Positions 1 to 10,122 of a stretch of 64,000 bases of DNA are shown in pieces. Numbering within the stretch: position 1 is the stretch's first letter; each line of letters starts with the position of its first letter. This stretch comes from Streptosporangium subroseum (GTDB taxonomy: Bacteria > Actinomycetota > Actinomycetes > Streptosporangiales > Streptosporangiaceae). The stretch spans positions 78,252 through 142,251 of the forward strand of contig NZ_FZOD01000011.1 in the NCBI RefSeq assembly GCF_900188345.1, given 5' to 3'. Made by a program: the position numbers and the translations under genes. The notes below the pieces were generated by a model. That model was not told where the DNA came from, made no database searches, and saw nothing but the letters and a program-made list of their open reading frames with translations.

Positions 1-668
1 GTGGGGTCGTTCGGCGGTGTGGTGGGGTCGTCCGGCGTGGAGGGGTCGTCGGACGGCGTGGGGTCGCCTGGGGTGGCGGTGTCGGATGGCGAGGGATCGT
101 TCGGCGGTGTGGTGGGGTCGTCCGGCGTGGAGGGGTCGTCGGACGGCGTGGGGTCGTCCGGGGTAGCGGTGTCGGACGGTGCGGGGTCGTCCGGCGTGGA
201 GGGGTCATCAGACGGCGCGGGGTCGTCCGGCGTAGAGGATTCGTCCGGGGTGGCGGTGTCGTCCGGGGCGGCGGTGTCGTCCGGCGTGGCGCTCGCCTCG
301 GCGGTGGCCTGTGGCGGCGCGGTCTCAGGAGCGTCGGACGGCTCGATCGTCTCGGTGGCGACCGTCGCATCTTCAGAGAGCCCGTCATCAGGGGCGGCGG
401 AGGGGAGCGGGTCGCCGGTCTGCTGGGCGCCGATGAGGGCGGCGGACGCGGCCGTCTGAGAGAGGCTGTCTCCTCCGCTCGAGACTATTCCGACGGTAAT
501 CGAGGCCACGGTCAGTGCTGTGAAACCGGCGGCCAGGGCGATCACGTATCGCCTGGCCGGCATCGGCTTCTTCGGGGTGGACCGGTCGGGGGAGGGAGTG
601 GCGTCGGAAGAGGGAGTGAAGATGTGTCGGCCCAAGGGAAACCACGATCCAAAATCGGGAGAAGGCAT
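1..668 (-). CDS. Membrane-anchored protein with Asp/Pro/Ser/Thr repeat stalk (C-terminus off the window)
   Basis: The minus strand is open from an ATG at 668 to the left edge. It encodes a cytoplasmic N-terminus of about 40 residues rich in Pro and Ser, then a single hydrophobic helix (about residues 44-64, RYVIALAAGFTALTVASITV), then a long extracytoplasmic segment of TPDDP, PSDDPS and TPPNDP motifs. The repeat DNA has a 90-bp period. The low-complexity Gly/Ser/Val reading on the opposite strand is its shadow. No ribosome binding site is obvious before the ATG. The frame stays open upstream to about 780, so the start is uncertain. Function is unknown; a cell-wall-spanning stalk is inferred from composition only. 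Confidence 0.55.
   Translation of the reverse strand, partial: MPSPDFGSWFPLGRHIFTPSSDATPSPDRSTPKKPMPARRYVIALAAGFTALTVASITVGIVSSGGDSLSQTAASAALIGAQQTGDPLPSAAPDDGLSEDATVATETIEPSDAPETAPPQATAEASATPDDTAAPDDTATPDESSTPDDPAPSDDPSTPDDPAPSDTATPDDPTPSDDPSTPDDPTTPPNDPSPSDTATPGDPTPSDDPSTPDDPTTPPNDP
7..285. repeat. 90-bp tandem repeat inside the stalk coding sequence
   Basis: Two consecutive 90-bp units (7-96 and 97-186) are nearly identical. They are followed by shorter, diverged units built on TCGTCCGGCGTGGA. The period is a multiple of three, so unit gain or loss would keep the minus-strand frame. Confidence 0.8.
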
Positions 669-1023
669 GGGAGGGCCGCGCGGGGCGGGGGAGAGCGGGG
701 ATCCGCGCCGACCGGTCCCATCGACGGAGCACAGGGGGTGCTGTCCGTCAGAATGTGGTTGACAATATGCGACAAACAGCTAGTAAAGGTATGTTTATAT
801 CGCAAAGGTGGGGCATGTTTTGGCAAAGAAACGGTAGGTCAGAGGGGGAGACGAGCGCTGTCTTCCAAGCGCCGGTCATGCAAGGGGCTGCTCGCCATGT
901 CCCAAGGTGTTCGTCGAGGAGCGCGGGGATCCTCTCCGCGGTGCTGGTCAGAGCAGGGGTGCGCGAATCGTTTCCGAGGTGCGGGTCAGAGCAGGGGTGT
1001 GTGGATCGTCTCGGAGCTGCCGG
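669..1023. other. Intergenic region, 355 bp, no gene recognised
   Basis: No convincing coding frame is seen on either strand. The middle (about 755-830) is clearly more AT-rich than its surroundings and probably holds the promoter of the minus-strand stalk gene. A plus-oriented TTGACA lies at 759-764 without a good -10. The right part (908 onward) is a repeat array. Confidence 0.6.
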
Positions 1024-2616
<1,593 letters not shown>

Positions 2617-2649
2617 GTTTCTTACCGCTACCGGGGCGCCGTGAGGGCC

Positions 2650-2798
2650 GTGTTCCGCATGATCGGCGGGGCGCCGTGGAAGCCCGTGTTCCGTACGGTG
2701 AATGGGCCACGGGGCCGCCCTGCTCCGTACGGTGGACGGGCCACGGAGGAACTCAGGTGGGCCGCCCCGCTCCGTACGGTGGACGGGTCACGGGGAAG
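2650..2798. repeat. Degenerate tandem repeat (CCGTACGGTG units) between ligase and FKBP genes
   Basis: CCGTACGGTG occurs at 2691, 2725 and 2772, each followed by a GGGCCACGG or GGGTCACGG block and a GGGCCGCCC block. A more diverged copy starts near 2650. Spacing is 34-47 bp. No coding potential is seen. Confidence 0.7.
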
Positions 2799-2838
2799 TC
2801 GAACGGGCCGCCCCGTAGGGGAGGGACGGCCCGTTCGA
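2799..2838 (-). terminator. Hairpin terminator downstream of the FKBP gene
   Basis: A perfect 12-bp inverted repeat (TCGAACGGGCCG / CGGCCCGTTCGA) with a 16-nt loop lies 18 bp past the FKBP stop codon. It lacks a clear U-tract, as is common in high-GC actinomycetes. Confidence 0.7.
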
Positions 2839-2855
2839 CGGAACCTGTCGGGTCG

Positions 2856-3230
2856 TCAGCTCACGCCGAGCAGGTCGACGACGAAGATGAGGGTCTCGCC
2901 CGGCTTGATGGCGGCGCCCGCACCGCGGGAACCGTAGCCGAGGTGGGCGGGGATGGTGAGGCGGCGACGACCGCCGACCTTCATGCCCGCGACACCCTGG
3001 TCCCAGCCCGCGATGACCCTGCCGCCACCGAGCGGGAACTGGAAGGCGTCGCCGCGGTTCCAGGACGCGTCGAACTCCTCGCCGGTGGAGAAGGCCACAC
3101 CGACGTAGTGCACGCTGACCTGGTGACCCGGCTTGGCCTCCGGTCCGTCTCCTTCGACGATGTCGACGATCTGCAGATCCTTGGGAGGGTCGCCCTCCGG
3201 GAAGTCGATCTCCGGCTTCTCCAGTGCCAC
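2856..3230 (-). CDS. FKBP-type peptidyl-prolyl cis-trans isomerase
   Basis: A single FKBP domain of 124 aa that catalyses cis-trans isomerisation of prolyl bonds. Typical signatures are VSVHYVG, FDASWNRG, FQFPLGGGRVIAGWDQGVAGM, GGRRRLTIP, LGYG and TLIFVVDLL, covering the whole fold. There is no signal peptide or membrane segment, so it is cytoplasmic. The GTG start at 3230 is preceded by AAGGAG at good spacing. Several actinomycete FKBPs have this small stand-alone architecture. It faces the SDR gene across about 150 bp that must hold both promoters. Confidence 0.93.
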   Translation of the reverse strand: MALEKPEIDFPEGDPPKDLQIVDIVEGDGPEAKPGHQVSVHYVGVAFSTGEEFDASWNRGDAFQFPLGGGRVIAGWDQGVAGMKVGGRRRLTIPAHLGYGSRGAGAAIKPGETLIFVVDLLGVS

Positions 3231-3381
3231 GTGGTTCTCCTTGGTTGGATGCGCGCCGGCCGCTTTCCGACCGGCCGAATGACTCTACGTGGTCCCGGGG
3301 CAGTGTGAGAGACAACGGGACGAGGCGGCCCTCACGTCGTACGCTCGAAAAGACCACTCGGGGAGACCGACTGGAGGCGCT

Positions 3382-4152
3382 ATGCGCAAGCCGTACACCC
3401 CGGAGGACATCCTTCTCACGGGGAAGGTCGCCGTCGTCACAGGGGCCGCGAGGGGGCTGGGGCGGGCGATCGCGGAGACCCTGCGGGAGTTCGGCGCCGA
3501 GCTGGCGCTGTGTGACAGGGACGCGATCGACGGGTTCGACACGCTCACCCTGACCGTCGACGTGCGGGATCCGGCGGCACTGGAGGTGTTCGCCCAGGCG
3601 GTGCGGGAGCGGTTCGGACGGGTTGACCTGCTGGTCAACAATGTCGGCGGGACGTTCCACGCGGCATTCGCCGAGACCTCGCCCAGGGGTGAGGAAACGC
3701 TGATAGCGGAGAACTTCACTCAGGTCACCGCCATGATCCGGCGATTTCTGCCGCTGATGTCCCCGGGCGCGTCGATCGTCAACCTGACCTCCAGCGAGGC
3801 GCACCAGGCGGCACCCGGGTTCGCGGTCTACGCGGCGATGAAGGCGGCGGTGGAGAGCCTGACCCGTTCACTCGCGCTGGAGCTGGCCCCGCGCGGGATC
3901 CGGGTGAACGCCATCGCGCCCGACGCGCTGCCCACGGGTGGCGAGGAGGGCGTCCGGGTGCGCGTACTGGAGGACCAGCTGCCCTTCGAGCCGGTACGGC
4001 TGCCACCGCTCGGTTACCTCGGCGATCCCGCCGAGGCCGGGGCCGCCGCGGTGTTCCTGGCGAGTGAGATGGCTGGATTCATCACCGGGACCACCTTGCA
4101 CGTGGACGGCGGCATCCACGCCGCAGGCGGCTGGCGGCGCGTGGAGCCCTGA
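3382..4152 (+). CDS. SDR-family NAD(P)-dependent oxidoreductase
   Basis: A 256-aa classical short-chain dehydrogenase. The cofactor motif TGAARGLG is at residues 20-27, NNVGG follows the fourth strand, and the catalytic residues are Ser137 (LTSS), Tyr150 and Lys154 (YAAMK). The C-terminus has the usual GTTLHVDGG motif. The acidic residue at the end of beta 2 (LCDRD) suggests NAD rather than NADP. The ATG at 3382 follows TGGAGG at good spacing, whereas the longer frame from 3289 has poor N-terminal sequence. The substrate cannot be told from sequence. It lies upstream of the first sugar-uptake operon but is separated from it by an operator-rich gap. Confidence 0.88.
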   Translation: MRKPYTPEDILLTGKVAVVTGAARGLGRAIAETLREFGAELALCDRDAIDGFDTLTLTVDVRDPAALEVFAQAVRERFGRVDLLVNNVGGTFHAAFAETSPRGEETLIAENFTQVTAMIRRFLPLMSPGASIVNLTSSEAHQAAPGFAVYAAMKAAVESLTRSLALELAPRGIRVNAIAPDALPTGGEEGVRVRVLEDQLPFEPVRLPPLGYLGDPAEAGAAAVFLASEMAGFITGTTLHVDGGIHAAGGWRRVEP

Positions 4153-4164
4153 GGAGAGACGTTG

Positions 4165-4176
4165 GGGAGCGCTCTC
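4165..4176. promoter_or_regulatory. CebR-type operator 1
   Basis: GGGAGCGCTCTC lies 12 bp after the SDR stop codon. It has the central AGCGCT dyad shared by all six sites in this region. Confidence 0.7.
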
Positions 4177-4273
4177 TGAAAGAGAGATTGACCGGGCGTG
4201 GGTGAGCTGTCAAGGCCCTTTATCCGGCCTGTGGAACCTGACCGAAACGCGACCTTAACGTGACTTTTCACCG

Positions 4274-4286
4274 TGGGAGCGCTCCA
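4274..4286. promoter_or_regulatory. CebR-type operator 2
   Basis: TGGGAGCGCTCCA is the copy closest to the known Streptomyces CebR site TGGGAGCGCTCCCA. Confidence 0.75.
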
Positions 4287-4344
4287 TTAATTCCATTCTG
4301 GGGCTATTAATAGCCCTTTGAGCTGCGAAAACATTGTCTTTTTT

Positions 4345-4360
4345 GGGAGAGCGCTCTCCC
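4345..4360. promoter_or_regulatory. CebR-type operator 3 (perfect 16-bp palindrome)
   Basis: GGGAGAGCGCTCTCCC is fully symmetric and is the strongest of the four sites. It lies about 44 bp upstream of the -35 element. Confidence 0.8.
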
Positions 4361-4403
4361 GATAGGTCGCGGTGGATAACGGCGATCGTTATCTGGAAGG
4401 TCG

Positions 4404-4432
4404 TTGACACGTTACCCGGATGCCATCAATCT
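4404..4432 (+). promoter_or_regulatory. Promoter of the first sugar-uptake operon
   Basis: TTGACA at 4404-4409 is followed after 17 bp by CAATCT (4427-4432) as a possible -10. The expected start point falls at or next to operator 4. Confidence 0.6.
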
Positions 4433-4437
4433 GCTCA

Positions 4438-4450
4438 GGGAGCGCTCTCT
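4438..4450. promoter_or_regulatory. CebR-type operator 4, overlapping the likely start point
   Basis: GGGAGCGCTCTCT sits just after the proposed -10 element, an ideal place for a repressor to block initiation. Confidence 0.75.
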
Positions 4451-4484
4451 TCATGATCACTTATGAGGACCCTAGGAGGGTTCC

Positions 4485-5783
4485 ATGCGCAAGTTACGCC
4501 ACCGGTTCCTTGTCCCGATGGTCGCCGTTTCCGCCTTGGCCCTGGGTCTCACCGCCTGCGGCAGCGGCGGTGGCGCCCCGGCGAGCAGCGGAGCGGCCTC
4601 CCAGCCGGCGGAGAAGATCAAACTGACCGTCGGGCTGTTCAGCGACTTCCACTACGCGCCGCTGTACGAGGAGTTCAAGAAGACCCATCCCAACGTGGAG
4701 ATCGTGGAGCGTCGCGCGCAGTTCAACGACCACCACACCAACCTCATCACGCAGCTGACCACCGGAGCGGGGGCCGCGGACGTGGTCGCCATCGAGGGCG
4801 GCTACATCGGCTCCTTCACGCCCGTGCCCGACAAGTTCTACAACCTCAAGGACTACGGCCTGGGCAAGCGTGAGAGCGAGTACCTCCCCTGGAAGTGGAA
4901 GCTGGGCGTCTCCAACGACGGCACCTCGCTCATCGGGATCGGCACCGACGTCGGCGGCCTGGCCATGTGCTACCGCCCCGACCTGTTCAAGAAGGCCGGC
5001 CTGCCCGCCGACCGCGACGAGGTGTCGGCGCTCTGGCCGACGTGGGACGCCTACATCGAGACGGGCAAGAAGTTCGTCGCGGCCAAGGTGGAGGGAGCCA
5101 AGTTCACCGACGGCGCCGGTGAGCACTTCCGCGCCATGGTCGAGCAGGCCCCGGTCGGTTTCTACGACGCCCAGTACAACATCGTCGCCGGCACCAACCC
5201 CGAGGTGCGCAAGGCCTACGACATGGGCATAAAGATGATCGACAGCGGTCTGTCGGCCAACCTCCTGGCCTTCTCCCCGCCGTGGAACACCGGAATCGCC
5301 AAGGGCACCTTCGCCACCATGGTCTGCCCGGCCTGGAAGACCGGCACGATCAAGGACCAGAAGCCCGGCGAGGGCACCTGGGACATCGCCGCGGTGCCCG
5401 GCGGCGGCGGCAACCAGGGCGGCACCCACCTGGCGCTGCCCAAGCAGGGCAAGCACCCCAAGGAGGCCGCGGAGCTGATCGACCTGCTGACCAACAAGGA
5501 GAGCCAGATCAAGCTCTTCACGGAGGCCAGCGCACTGCCGTCGCTGCCCGAGCTGTACGACGACCCGGCGGTGAAGGACTACGTCAACCCGTACTTCGGC
5601 AACGCGCCGATCGGCAAGATCTTCACCGACGCCGCCAAGGCGCTCCAGCCGCAGCCCGCGGGCCCCAAGGCCGGTGACGTCCTGCAGGCGTTCAACAACG
5701 GCCTCCAGCGGGTCGACCAGGGCAAGCAGAACGCCGAGGAAGCCTGGGCGCAGGTGCTCAAGGACGTCAGCAGGATCAAGTAG
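4485..5783 (+). CDS. Sugar ABC transporter substrate-binding lipoprotein (CebE-like, CUT1 family)
   Basis: A 432-aa extracellular binding protein that delivers an oligosaccharide to the two permeases encoded next. The N-terminus is a lipoprotein signal peptide with lipobox LTAC and the lipidated Cys at residue 25, followed by a Gly/Ser linker. The rest is a family 1 extracellular solute-binding fold with the early GAADVVAIEGGY segment. The ATG follows AGGAGGG at good spacing. Position behind CebR-type operators and before a GH1 glucosidase suggests cellobiose or a related beta-glucoside, which is an inference. A strong hairpin follows the stop codon before the permeases. Confidence 0.9.
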   Translation: MRKLRHRFLVPMVAVSALALGLTACGSGGGAPASSGAASQPAEKIKLTVGLFSDFHYAPLYEEFKKTHPNVEIVERRAQFNDHHTNLITQLTTGAGAADVVAIEGGYIGSFTPVPDKFYNLKDYGLGKRESEYLPWKWKLGVSNDGTSLIGIGTDVGGLAMCYRPDLFKKAGLPADRDEVSALWPTWDAYIETGKKFVAAKVEGAKFTDGAGEHFRAMVEQAPVGFYDAQYNIVAGTNPEVRKAYDMGIKMIDSGLSANLLAFSPPWNTGIAKGTFATMVCPAWKTGTIKDQKPGEGTWDIAAVPGGGGNQGGTHLALPKQGKHPKEAAELIDLLTNKESQIKLFTEASALPSLPELYDDPAVKDYVNPYFGNAPIGKIFTDAAKALQPQPAGPKAGDVLQAFNNGLQRVDQGKQNAEEAWAQVLKDVSRIK

Positions 5784-5792
5784 TCGCCCTCC

Positions 5793-5819
5793 GGCCGGCC
5801 GGTCTCGCACCGGCCGGCC
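5793..5819 (+). terminator. Intra-operon hairpin after the binding-protein gene
   Basis: An 11-bp perfect stem (GGCCGGCCGGT / ACCGGCCGGCC) with a 5-nt loop lies 9 bp after the stop codon. It probably protects or partly terminates the transcript so that the binding protein is made in excess over the permeases. Confidence 0.65.
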
Positions 5820-5882
5820 ACCTGCTTCCCCTCGCCCTTCGCCCGAAGAATCCTGCCCGACGAATCGCCGAAAGGAGCTGCC

Positions 5883-6854
5883 ATGGCCACCCGCGCACCG
5901 GATCGCATGGCGGCGGTCCCCCCGAAAAGGCCGGTGCGACCTCGCCGTCGCCTCCACCGCCACCTGGCGTACCAGCTCGACGTCAAGGGCTCGCCGTACG
6001 CCTATGTGGCCCCGTTCTTCCTGCTCTTCTCCGCGTTCGGGCTGTTTCCCCTGGCCTACACCGCCTGGGTGAGCCTGCACGAATGGACACTGCTGTCGGA
6101 CGAGCAGACCTTCATCGGCCTGGACAACTTCAGGACGCTGCTCGCCGACGACTACTTCTGGAACGCCACCTTCAACACCCTGTCCATCGGGGTGCTGTCC
6201 ACCGCTCCGCAGCTGCTGCTGGCCATCTGGCTGGCCCATCTGCTCAACCGGCCGCTGCGGGCGCAGACCTTCTTCCGCATCACGCTGCTGCTGCCCAACG
6301 TGACCAGTGTGGTCGCGGTGGTGGTCATCTTCAGCCAGCTGTTCGGCCGGGACTTCGGCATGATCAACTGGGTGCTGTCGCTGTTCGGCGTCGAGGGCGT
6401 CGCCTGGAACGAGGGGGTGCTGACCTCCCACGCGGCCATCTCCACCATGATCATGTGGCGGTGGACGGGCTACAACGCCCTGATCTTCCTGGCGGCCATG
6501 CAGGCCGTACCGCGTGAGCTGTACGAGGCGGCCACCATCGACGGCGCGAACGGGCTGACCCAGCTTCGCAAGATCACCATCCCGATGATCAAGCCCACGA
6601 TCATCTTCGTCGTCATCACCTCGACGATCGGCGCCATGCAGGTCCTCGCCGAGCCGCTGTTGTTCGGCTCCTACAGCATCACCGGCGGGGCCGACCGGCA
6701 GTATCAGACGCTCTCGCTGTTCATCTACGAGAACTTCACCAAGCTCGACTTCGGTTTCGCCTCGGCCATCTCCTGGATGATGTTCCTCTTCATCGTCCTG
6801 GTCGCTGGCGTCAACTACCTGTTCACCCGTCGCGGGAAGGGAGGGCTGACGTGA
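5883..6854 (+). CDS. Sugar ABC transporter permease, MalF/CebF type
   Basis: A 323-aa inner-membrane subunit with about six transmembrane helices, the first beginning near residue 39 (YVAPFFLLFSAFGLFPLAY). The EAA loop that docks the ATPase reads YEAATIDGANGLTQLRKITIPMIKP. The long basic N-terminus before helix 1 is typical of MalF-side permeases in actinomycetes. The ATG at 5883 follows AAAGGAG at good spacing. Its stop codon overlaps the next permease start by 4 bp, which indicates translational coupling. No ATPase gene is nearby, so it probably uses a shared MsiK-type ATPase. Confidence 0.92.
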   Translation: MATRAPDRMAAVPPKRPVRPRRRLHRHLAYQLDVKGSPYAYVAPFFLLFSAFGLFPLAYTAWVSLHEWTLLSDEQTFIGLDNFRTLLADDYFWNATFNTLSIGVLSTAPQLLLAIWLAHLLNRPLRAQTFFRITLLLPNVTSVVAVVVIFSQLFGRDFGMINWVLSLFGVEGVAWNEGVLTSHAAISTMIMWRWTGYNALIFLAAMQAVPRELYEAATIDGANGLTQLRKITIPMIKPTIIFVVITSTIGAMQVLAEPLLFGSYSITGGADRQYQTLSLFIYENFTKLDFGFASAISWMMFLFIVLVAGVNYLFTRRGKGGLT

Positions 6855-7702
6855 GCGTCCGCACCGCCGTCTCCTCGGCCCGGCGCTCCGGCGCCGCTCG
6901 CAGGCTCACCTACCTCACACTGACCGCGGTGGCGTTCTTCTCGCTGCTGCCGCTCTACTACAGCGTCGTGGTGGCCTCCCGCGACAACGCGGCCCTGGCG
7001 GACATCCCGCCGCCGCTGGTGCCCGGCGGAAACTTCTTCGCCAACGTCGCCCGCGTCTTCGACACCGTCCCCTTCGCCCTGGCGATGTTCAACTCCGTCC
7101 TGGTCTCCGGCTCCGTCGCGATCGCGGTGATGTTCTTCTCCACGCTGGCCGGGTTCGCCTTCGCCAAGCTGCGCTTCCGCGGACGCAACGCCCTGCTCCT
7201 GCTCACCGTGGCGACCATGATGGTGCCGACCCAGCTCGGCATCATCCCGCTCTACATGCTGATGGTGAAGCTGGAGTGGACCGGCACCATGTACGCGCTG
7301 ATCGTGCCCGCGCTCGTCAACGCGTTCGGCGTGTTCTTCATGACCCAGTACCTCTCCCGGGCGCTGCCGACCGAACTGCTGGAGGCCGGCCGGGTCGACG
7401 GCTGCACCACCTGGGGCCTGTTCTGGCACGTCGTGCTTCCGGCCGCCCGCCCGGCGGCGGCCGTACTCGGCATGCTCACCTTCATGTCGGTCTGGAACGA
7501 CTACTTCTGGCCGCTGGTCGTCCTGACCCCGGAGGATCCGACGGTGCAGGTCGCCCTGTCCACACTGGCCAGCGGATACGTCAACGACTACGTGCTCGGC
7601 CTGGCGGGCACCACGCTCGGCACCCTGCCGCTGGTCCTGGTGTTCGCTCTTCTCGGCAAGCAGATCATCGGAGGAATCATGCAAGGAGCTGTGAAGGGAT
7701 GA
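6851..7702 (+). CDS. Sugar ABC transporter permease, MalG/CebG type
   Basis: A 283-aa inner-membrane partner of the upstream permease, with six predicted helices. Its EAA loop is LLEAGRVDGCTTWGLFWHVVLP. The GTG start overlaps the previous stop (GTGA). The C-terminus ends in GGIMQGAVKG, the usual short MalG-like tail. Its own stop overlaps the start of the glucosidase gene (ATGA), so three genes are translationally coupled. Confidence 0.92.
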   Translation: MSVRTAVSSARRSGAARRLTYLTLTAVAFFSLLPLYYSVVVASRDNAALADIPPPLVPGGNFFANVARVFDTVPFALAMFNSVLVSGSVAIAVMFFSTLAGFAFAKLRFRGRNALLLLTVATMMVPTQLGIIPLYMLMVKLEWTGTMYALIVPALVNAFGVFFMTQYLSRALPTELLEAGRVDGCTTWGLFWHVVLPAARPAAAVLGMLTFMSVWNDYFWPLVVLTPEDPTVQVALSTLASGYVNDYVLGLAGTTLGTLPLVLVFALLGKQIIGGIMQGAVKG

Positions 7703-9126
7703 CCGTCGTCAGCACACGGGGGGCCACCCTTACAGAGGGGCGTGCGGACTTCCCTGCCGATTTCGTCTGGGGCGCGGCCACCGCGTCCTACCAGATCGAG
7801 GGCGCGGCCAAGGAGGACGGCCGGGGGCTCTCGATCTGGGACACCTTCTCCGGCACGCCGGGCAAGGTCGCCGGGGGAGACACCGGTGACGTGGCCTGCG
7901 ACCACTACTTCCGCTATGCCGACGACGTCCGGCTGATGAGCGACCTGGGCCTGGCGGCCTACCGCTTCTCCGTCGCCTGGCCCAGGATCCAGGCCGACGG
8001 AACCGGTCTCGTCAACTCGCGCGGCCTGGACTTCTACAGCCGCCTGGTCGACAAGCTGCTGGAAGCGGGGATAACGCCCTACGTCACCCTCTACCACTGG
8101 GACCTGCCCCAGGCCCTGGAGGACGCCGGCGGCTGGCCCGAGCGCGACACCGCCTACCGCTTCGCCGACTACGCGCGGGCCGTGCACGCGCGGCTGGGGG
8201 ACCGCGTCCAGCACTGGACCACGCTCAACGAACCGTGGGTGGCCGCCTTTCTCGGCTACGGAAACGGGGTGCACGCACCGGGCAGGCGAGAGCCGGCGGC
8301 GGCTTTCCGGGCGGCCCACCACCTGTTGCTGGGGCACGGGCTGGCGGCGCGGGCGTTGCGCGAGGCGGGGGCCGAGGAGATCGGACTGGCCCTCAACCTC
8401 TCACCGGTGATCACTCCTGCCCAGGTGGGCGACCCCGCGGCCGTCGCGTCGCTCGAGGACGCGGAGGCGGTCGGCCGGATCGACACCCTGCTCACCCGGC
8501 AGTTCCTCGACCCCGCGCTGCGCGGGGAGTATCCCGCCGAACTGCTCGCGATGATCGAGCGCAACGGCGGCCTGGCCCACATCCGGGACGGGGACCTGGA
8601 GATCATCAATCAGCCGATCGAGGTGATCGGCATCAACTACTACAACCCGTGCGTGGTCGAGTCGGGGCCCGGCCAGGCCGCCGACGAGGCATGGCCCGGC
8701 AGCGAGGACGTCCGGTTCTGCTCGGTCGACGATGTGCCGGCCACCGCGATGGGCTGGCCGATCGTGCCGAACGGGCTCTCCCGCCTGCTGGTACGGCTGG
8801 CCGACGACTACCCGGAGGCAGGCCTGGTCATCACCGAGAACGGCGCGGCCTTCGAGGACGTCGTGGAGGACGGCCGCGTCCACGACGTCGGCAGGACCGG
8901 CTACCTGGACCATCACCTGCGCGCGGTGCACGCCGCGATCGCCGACGGTGCGGACGTCCGGGGATATCTGGTCTGGTCCTTGCTGGATAATTTCGAGTGG
9001 GCCTACGGCTACGGGCGTAGGTTCGGGATCGTTCACGTCGACTTCGACACCCAGCGGCGCCTGTTCAAGGACAGCGCGCTGTGGTATCGCGAGGTCATCA
9101 AGCAGAACGGACTGCGGGGGAACTAG
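7699..9126 (+). CDS. GH1 family beta-glucosidase
   Basis: A 475-aa cytoplasmic retaining glycosidase that would hydrolyse imported beta-glucosides to monosaccharides. The acid/base Glu is in TLNEP (residue 178) and the nucleophile is in ITENG (residue 380). Other family marks are [23 protein letters not shown] and [12 protein letters not shown]. The ATG at 7699 overlaps the permease stop and follows AAGGAG. There is no signal peptide, so it acts on transported sugar. It is paralogous to the GH1 enzyme at 11332-12711. Specificity for glucoside over galactoside or fucoside is assumed from context. Confidence 0.94.
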   Translation: MTVVSTRGATLTEGRADFPADFVWGAATASYQIEGAAKEDGRGLSIWDTFSGTPGKVAGGDTGDVACDHYFRYADDVRLMSDLGLAAYRFSVAWPRIQADGTGLVNSRGLDFYSRLVDKLLEAGITPYVTLYHWDLPQALEDAGGWPERDTAYRFADYARAVHARLGDRVQHWTTLNEPWVAAFLGYGNGVHAPGRREPAAAFRAAHHLLLGHGLAARALREAGAEEIGLALNLSPVITPAQVGDPAAVASLEDAEAVGRIDTLLTRQFLDPALRGEYPAELLAMIERNGGLAHIRDGDLEIINQPIEVIGINYYNPCVVESGPGQAADEAWPGSEDVRFCSVDDVPATAMGWPIVPNGLSRLLVRLADDYPEAGLVITENGAAFEDVVEDGRVHDVGRTGYLDHHLRAVHAAIADGADVRGYLVWSLLDNFEWAYGYGRRFGIVHVDFDTQRRLFKDSALWYREVIKQNGLRGN

Positions 9127-10122
9127 ATGAGACGACCTACCTTGGAGGCGGTCGCGGCCCGTGCCGGGGTCTCCCGCTCGACCGTCTCCAGGGTGGTGAA
9201 CGGCCAGACCACGGTCACCTCCGACATCCGTGACCTGGTCATGCGCGCCGTGAACGAGCTGGGCTACGTCCCCAACGGCGCCGCCAGAAACCTGGCCACC
9301 CAGCGCACCAACTCCGTCGCGCTGGTCGTCTCCGAGTCCCCGCACCGGGTGTTCTCCGACGACCCGATGTTCTCCACGGTCATCCGTTCCGCCAGCATCG
9401 AGCTGGAGGCCGTCAACAAGCAGGTCGTGCTGTTGCTGGCCGGGTCGCCGGAGAGCCACGCCCGGGTGGAGAACTACGTCGCGGGAGGGCACGTGGACGG
9501 CGTCATGCTGGTGTCGAGCCACGGCGCCGACCCGCTGCCCGTCGCACTGACCCGGCTGCGTGTCCCGGTCATCTCGTACGGCAGGCCCGCGGTGCCGGTC
9601 GCCATGCCGTACGTCGACACCGACCACGTGAACGGCGCCGCCACGGCCGTGCGCCACCTGCTGGAACGAGGCAGGCGGCGGATCGCCACGATCGCCGGGC
9701 CGCTGGACATGATCGGCGGTCAGGACCGCCTGACCGGCTACCGCGAGGTGCTGCGCGACTCCGACCGCCGCTCGATCATCGCGGTCGGCGACTTCACCCG
9801 CGAGTCCGGCGCGGTCGCGATGCGGCAGCTGCTCGCCGACGACCCCGACATCGACGCGGTGTTCGCCGCCAACGACCTGATGGCGATCGGCGCCATGCAC
9901 GCGCTCCGTCAGGCCGGCCGCCGGATCCCGGACGACGTCGCCATCGTCGGCTACGACGACATAGAGTCCGCCCGCTACACCGACCCGCCGCTGACGACCA
10001 TCCACAACCCGCACGCGGAGCAGGCCGCGGCCATGGTCCGCCTGCTGCTCGGACTGCTCGATGGCGAACCGGTCGAACCGGTGATCATGCCCACCGAGCT
10101 CGTGGTCAGAACCTCTTCGTAG
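9127..10122 (+). CDS. LacI-family repressor of the first sugar module (CebR-like)
   Basis: A 331-aa regulator. The N-terminal helix-turn-helix ([21 protein letters not shown], residues 6-26) is followed by the hinge region and a periplasmic-binding-protein-like effector domain. It starts directly after the glucosidase stop codon, so it is the last gene of the operon and would form a feedback loop on the GGGAGCGCTCTC operators. Its closest relative in the window is the convergent LacI gene at 10337-11335, with long near-identical stretches. Its last codons are part of a 38-bp repeat array. The inducer is not known from sequence. Confidence 0.92.
   Translation: MRRPTLEAVAARAGVSRSTVSRVVNGQTTVTSDIRDLVMRAVNELGYVPNGAARNLATQRTNSVALVVSESPHRVFSDDPMFSTVIRSASIELEAVNKQVVLLLAGSPESHARVENYVAGGHVDGVMLVSSHGADPLPVALTRLRVPVISYGRPAVPVAMPYVDTDHVNGAATAVRHLLERGRRRIATIAGPLDMIGGQDRLTGYREVLRDSDRRSIIAVGDFTRESGAVAMRQLLADDPDIDAVFAANDLMAIGAMHALRQAGRRIPDDVAIVGYDDIESARYTDPPLTTIHNPHAEQAAAMVRLLLGLLDGEPVEPVIMPTELVVRTSS

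Larger units (their letters stand above)
4153..4484 (+). promoter_or_regulatory. Control region of the first sugar-uptake operon
   Basis: A gene-free stretch of 332 bp with four palindromic copies related to GGGAGCGCTCTC and one TTGACA promoter. It is AT-richer than the flanks (about 4300-4345). The layout implies tight repression by a LacI-family protein, probably the one encoded at the end of the operon. Confidence 0.8.

Noticed and set aside
1..459. Gly/Ser/Val-rich plus-strand frame at the left edge
   Set aside because: It is the complement of the Asp/Pro/Ser/Thr stalk on the minus strand, which has a start, a membrane helix and a consistent protein composition.
759..764. TTGACA as a plus-strand promoter
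   Set aside because: No acceptable -10 at 16-18 bp and no gene downstream on the plus strand.
4494..6431. 645-aa minus-strand frame opposite the lipoprotein and permease genes
   Set aside because: It is an antisense shadow of three-codon-periodic GC-rich genes, with no plausible protein features.
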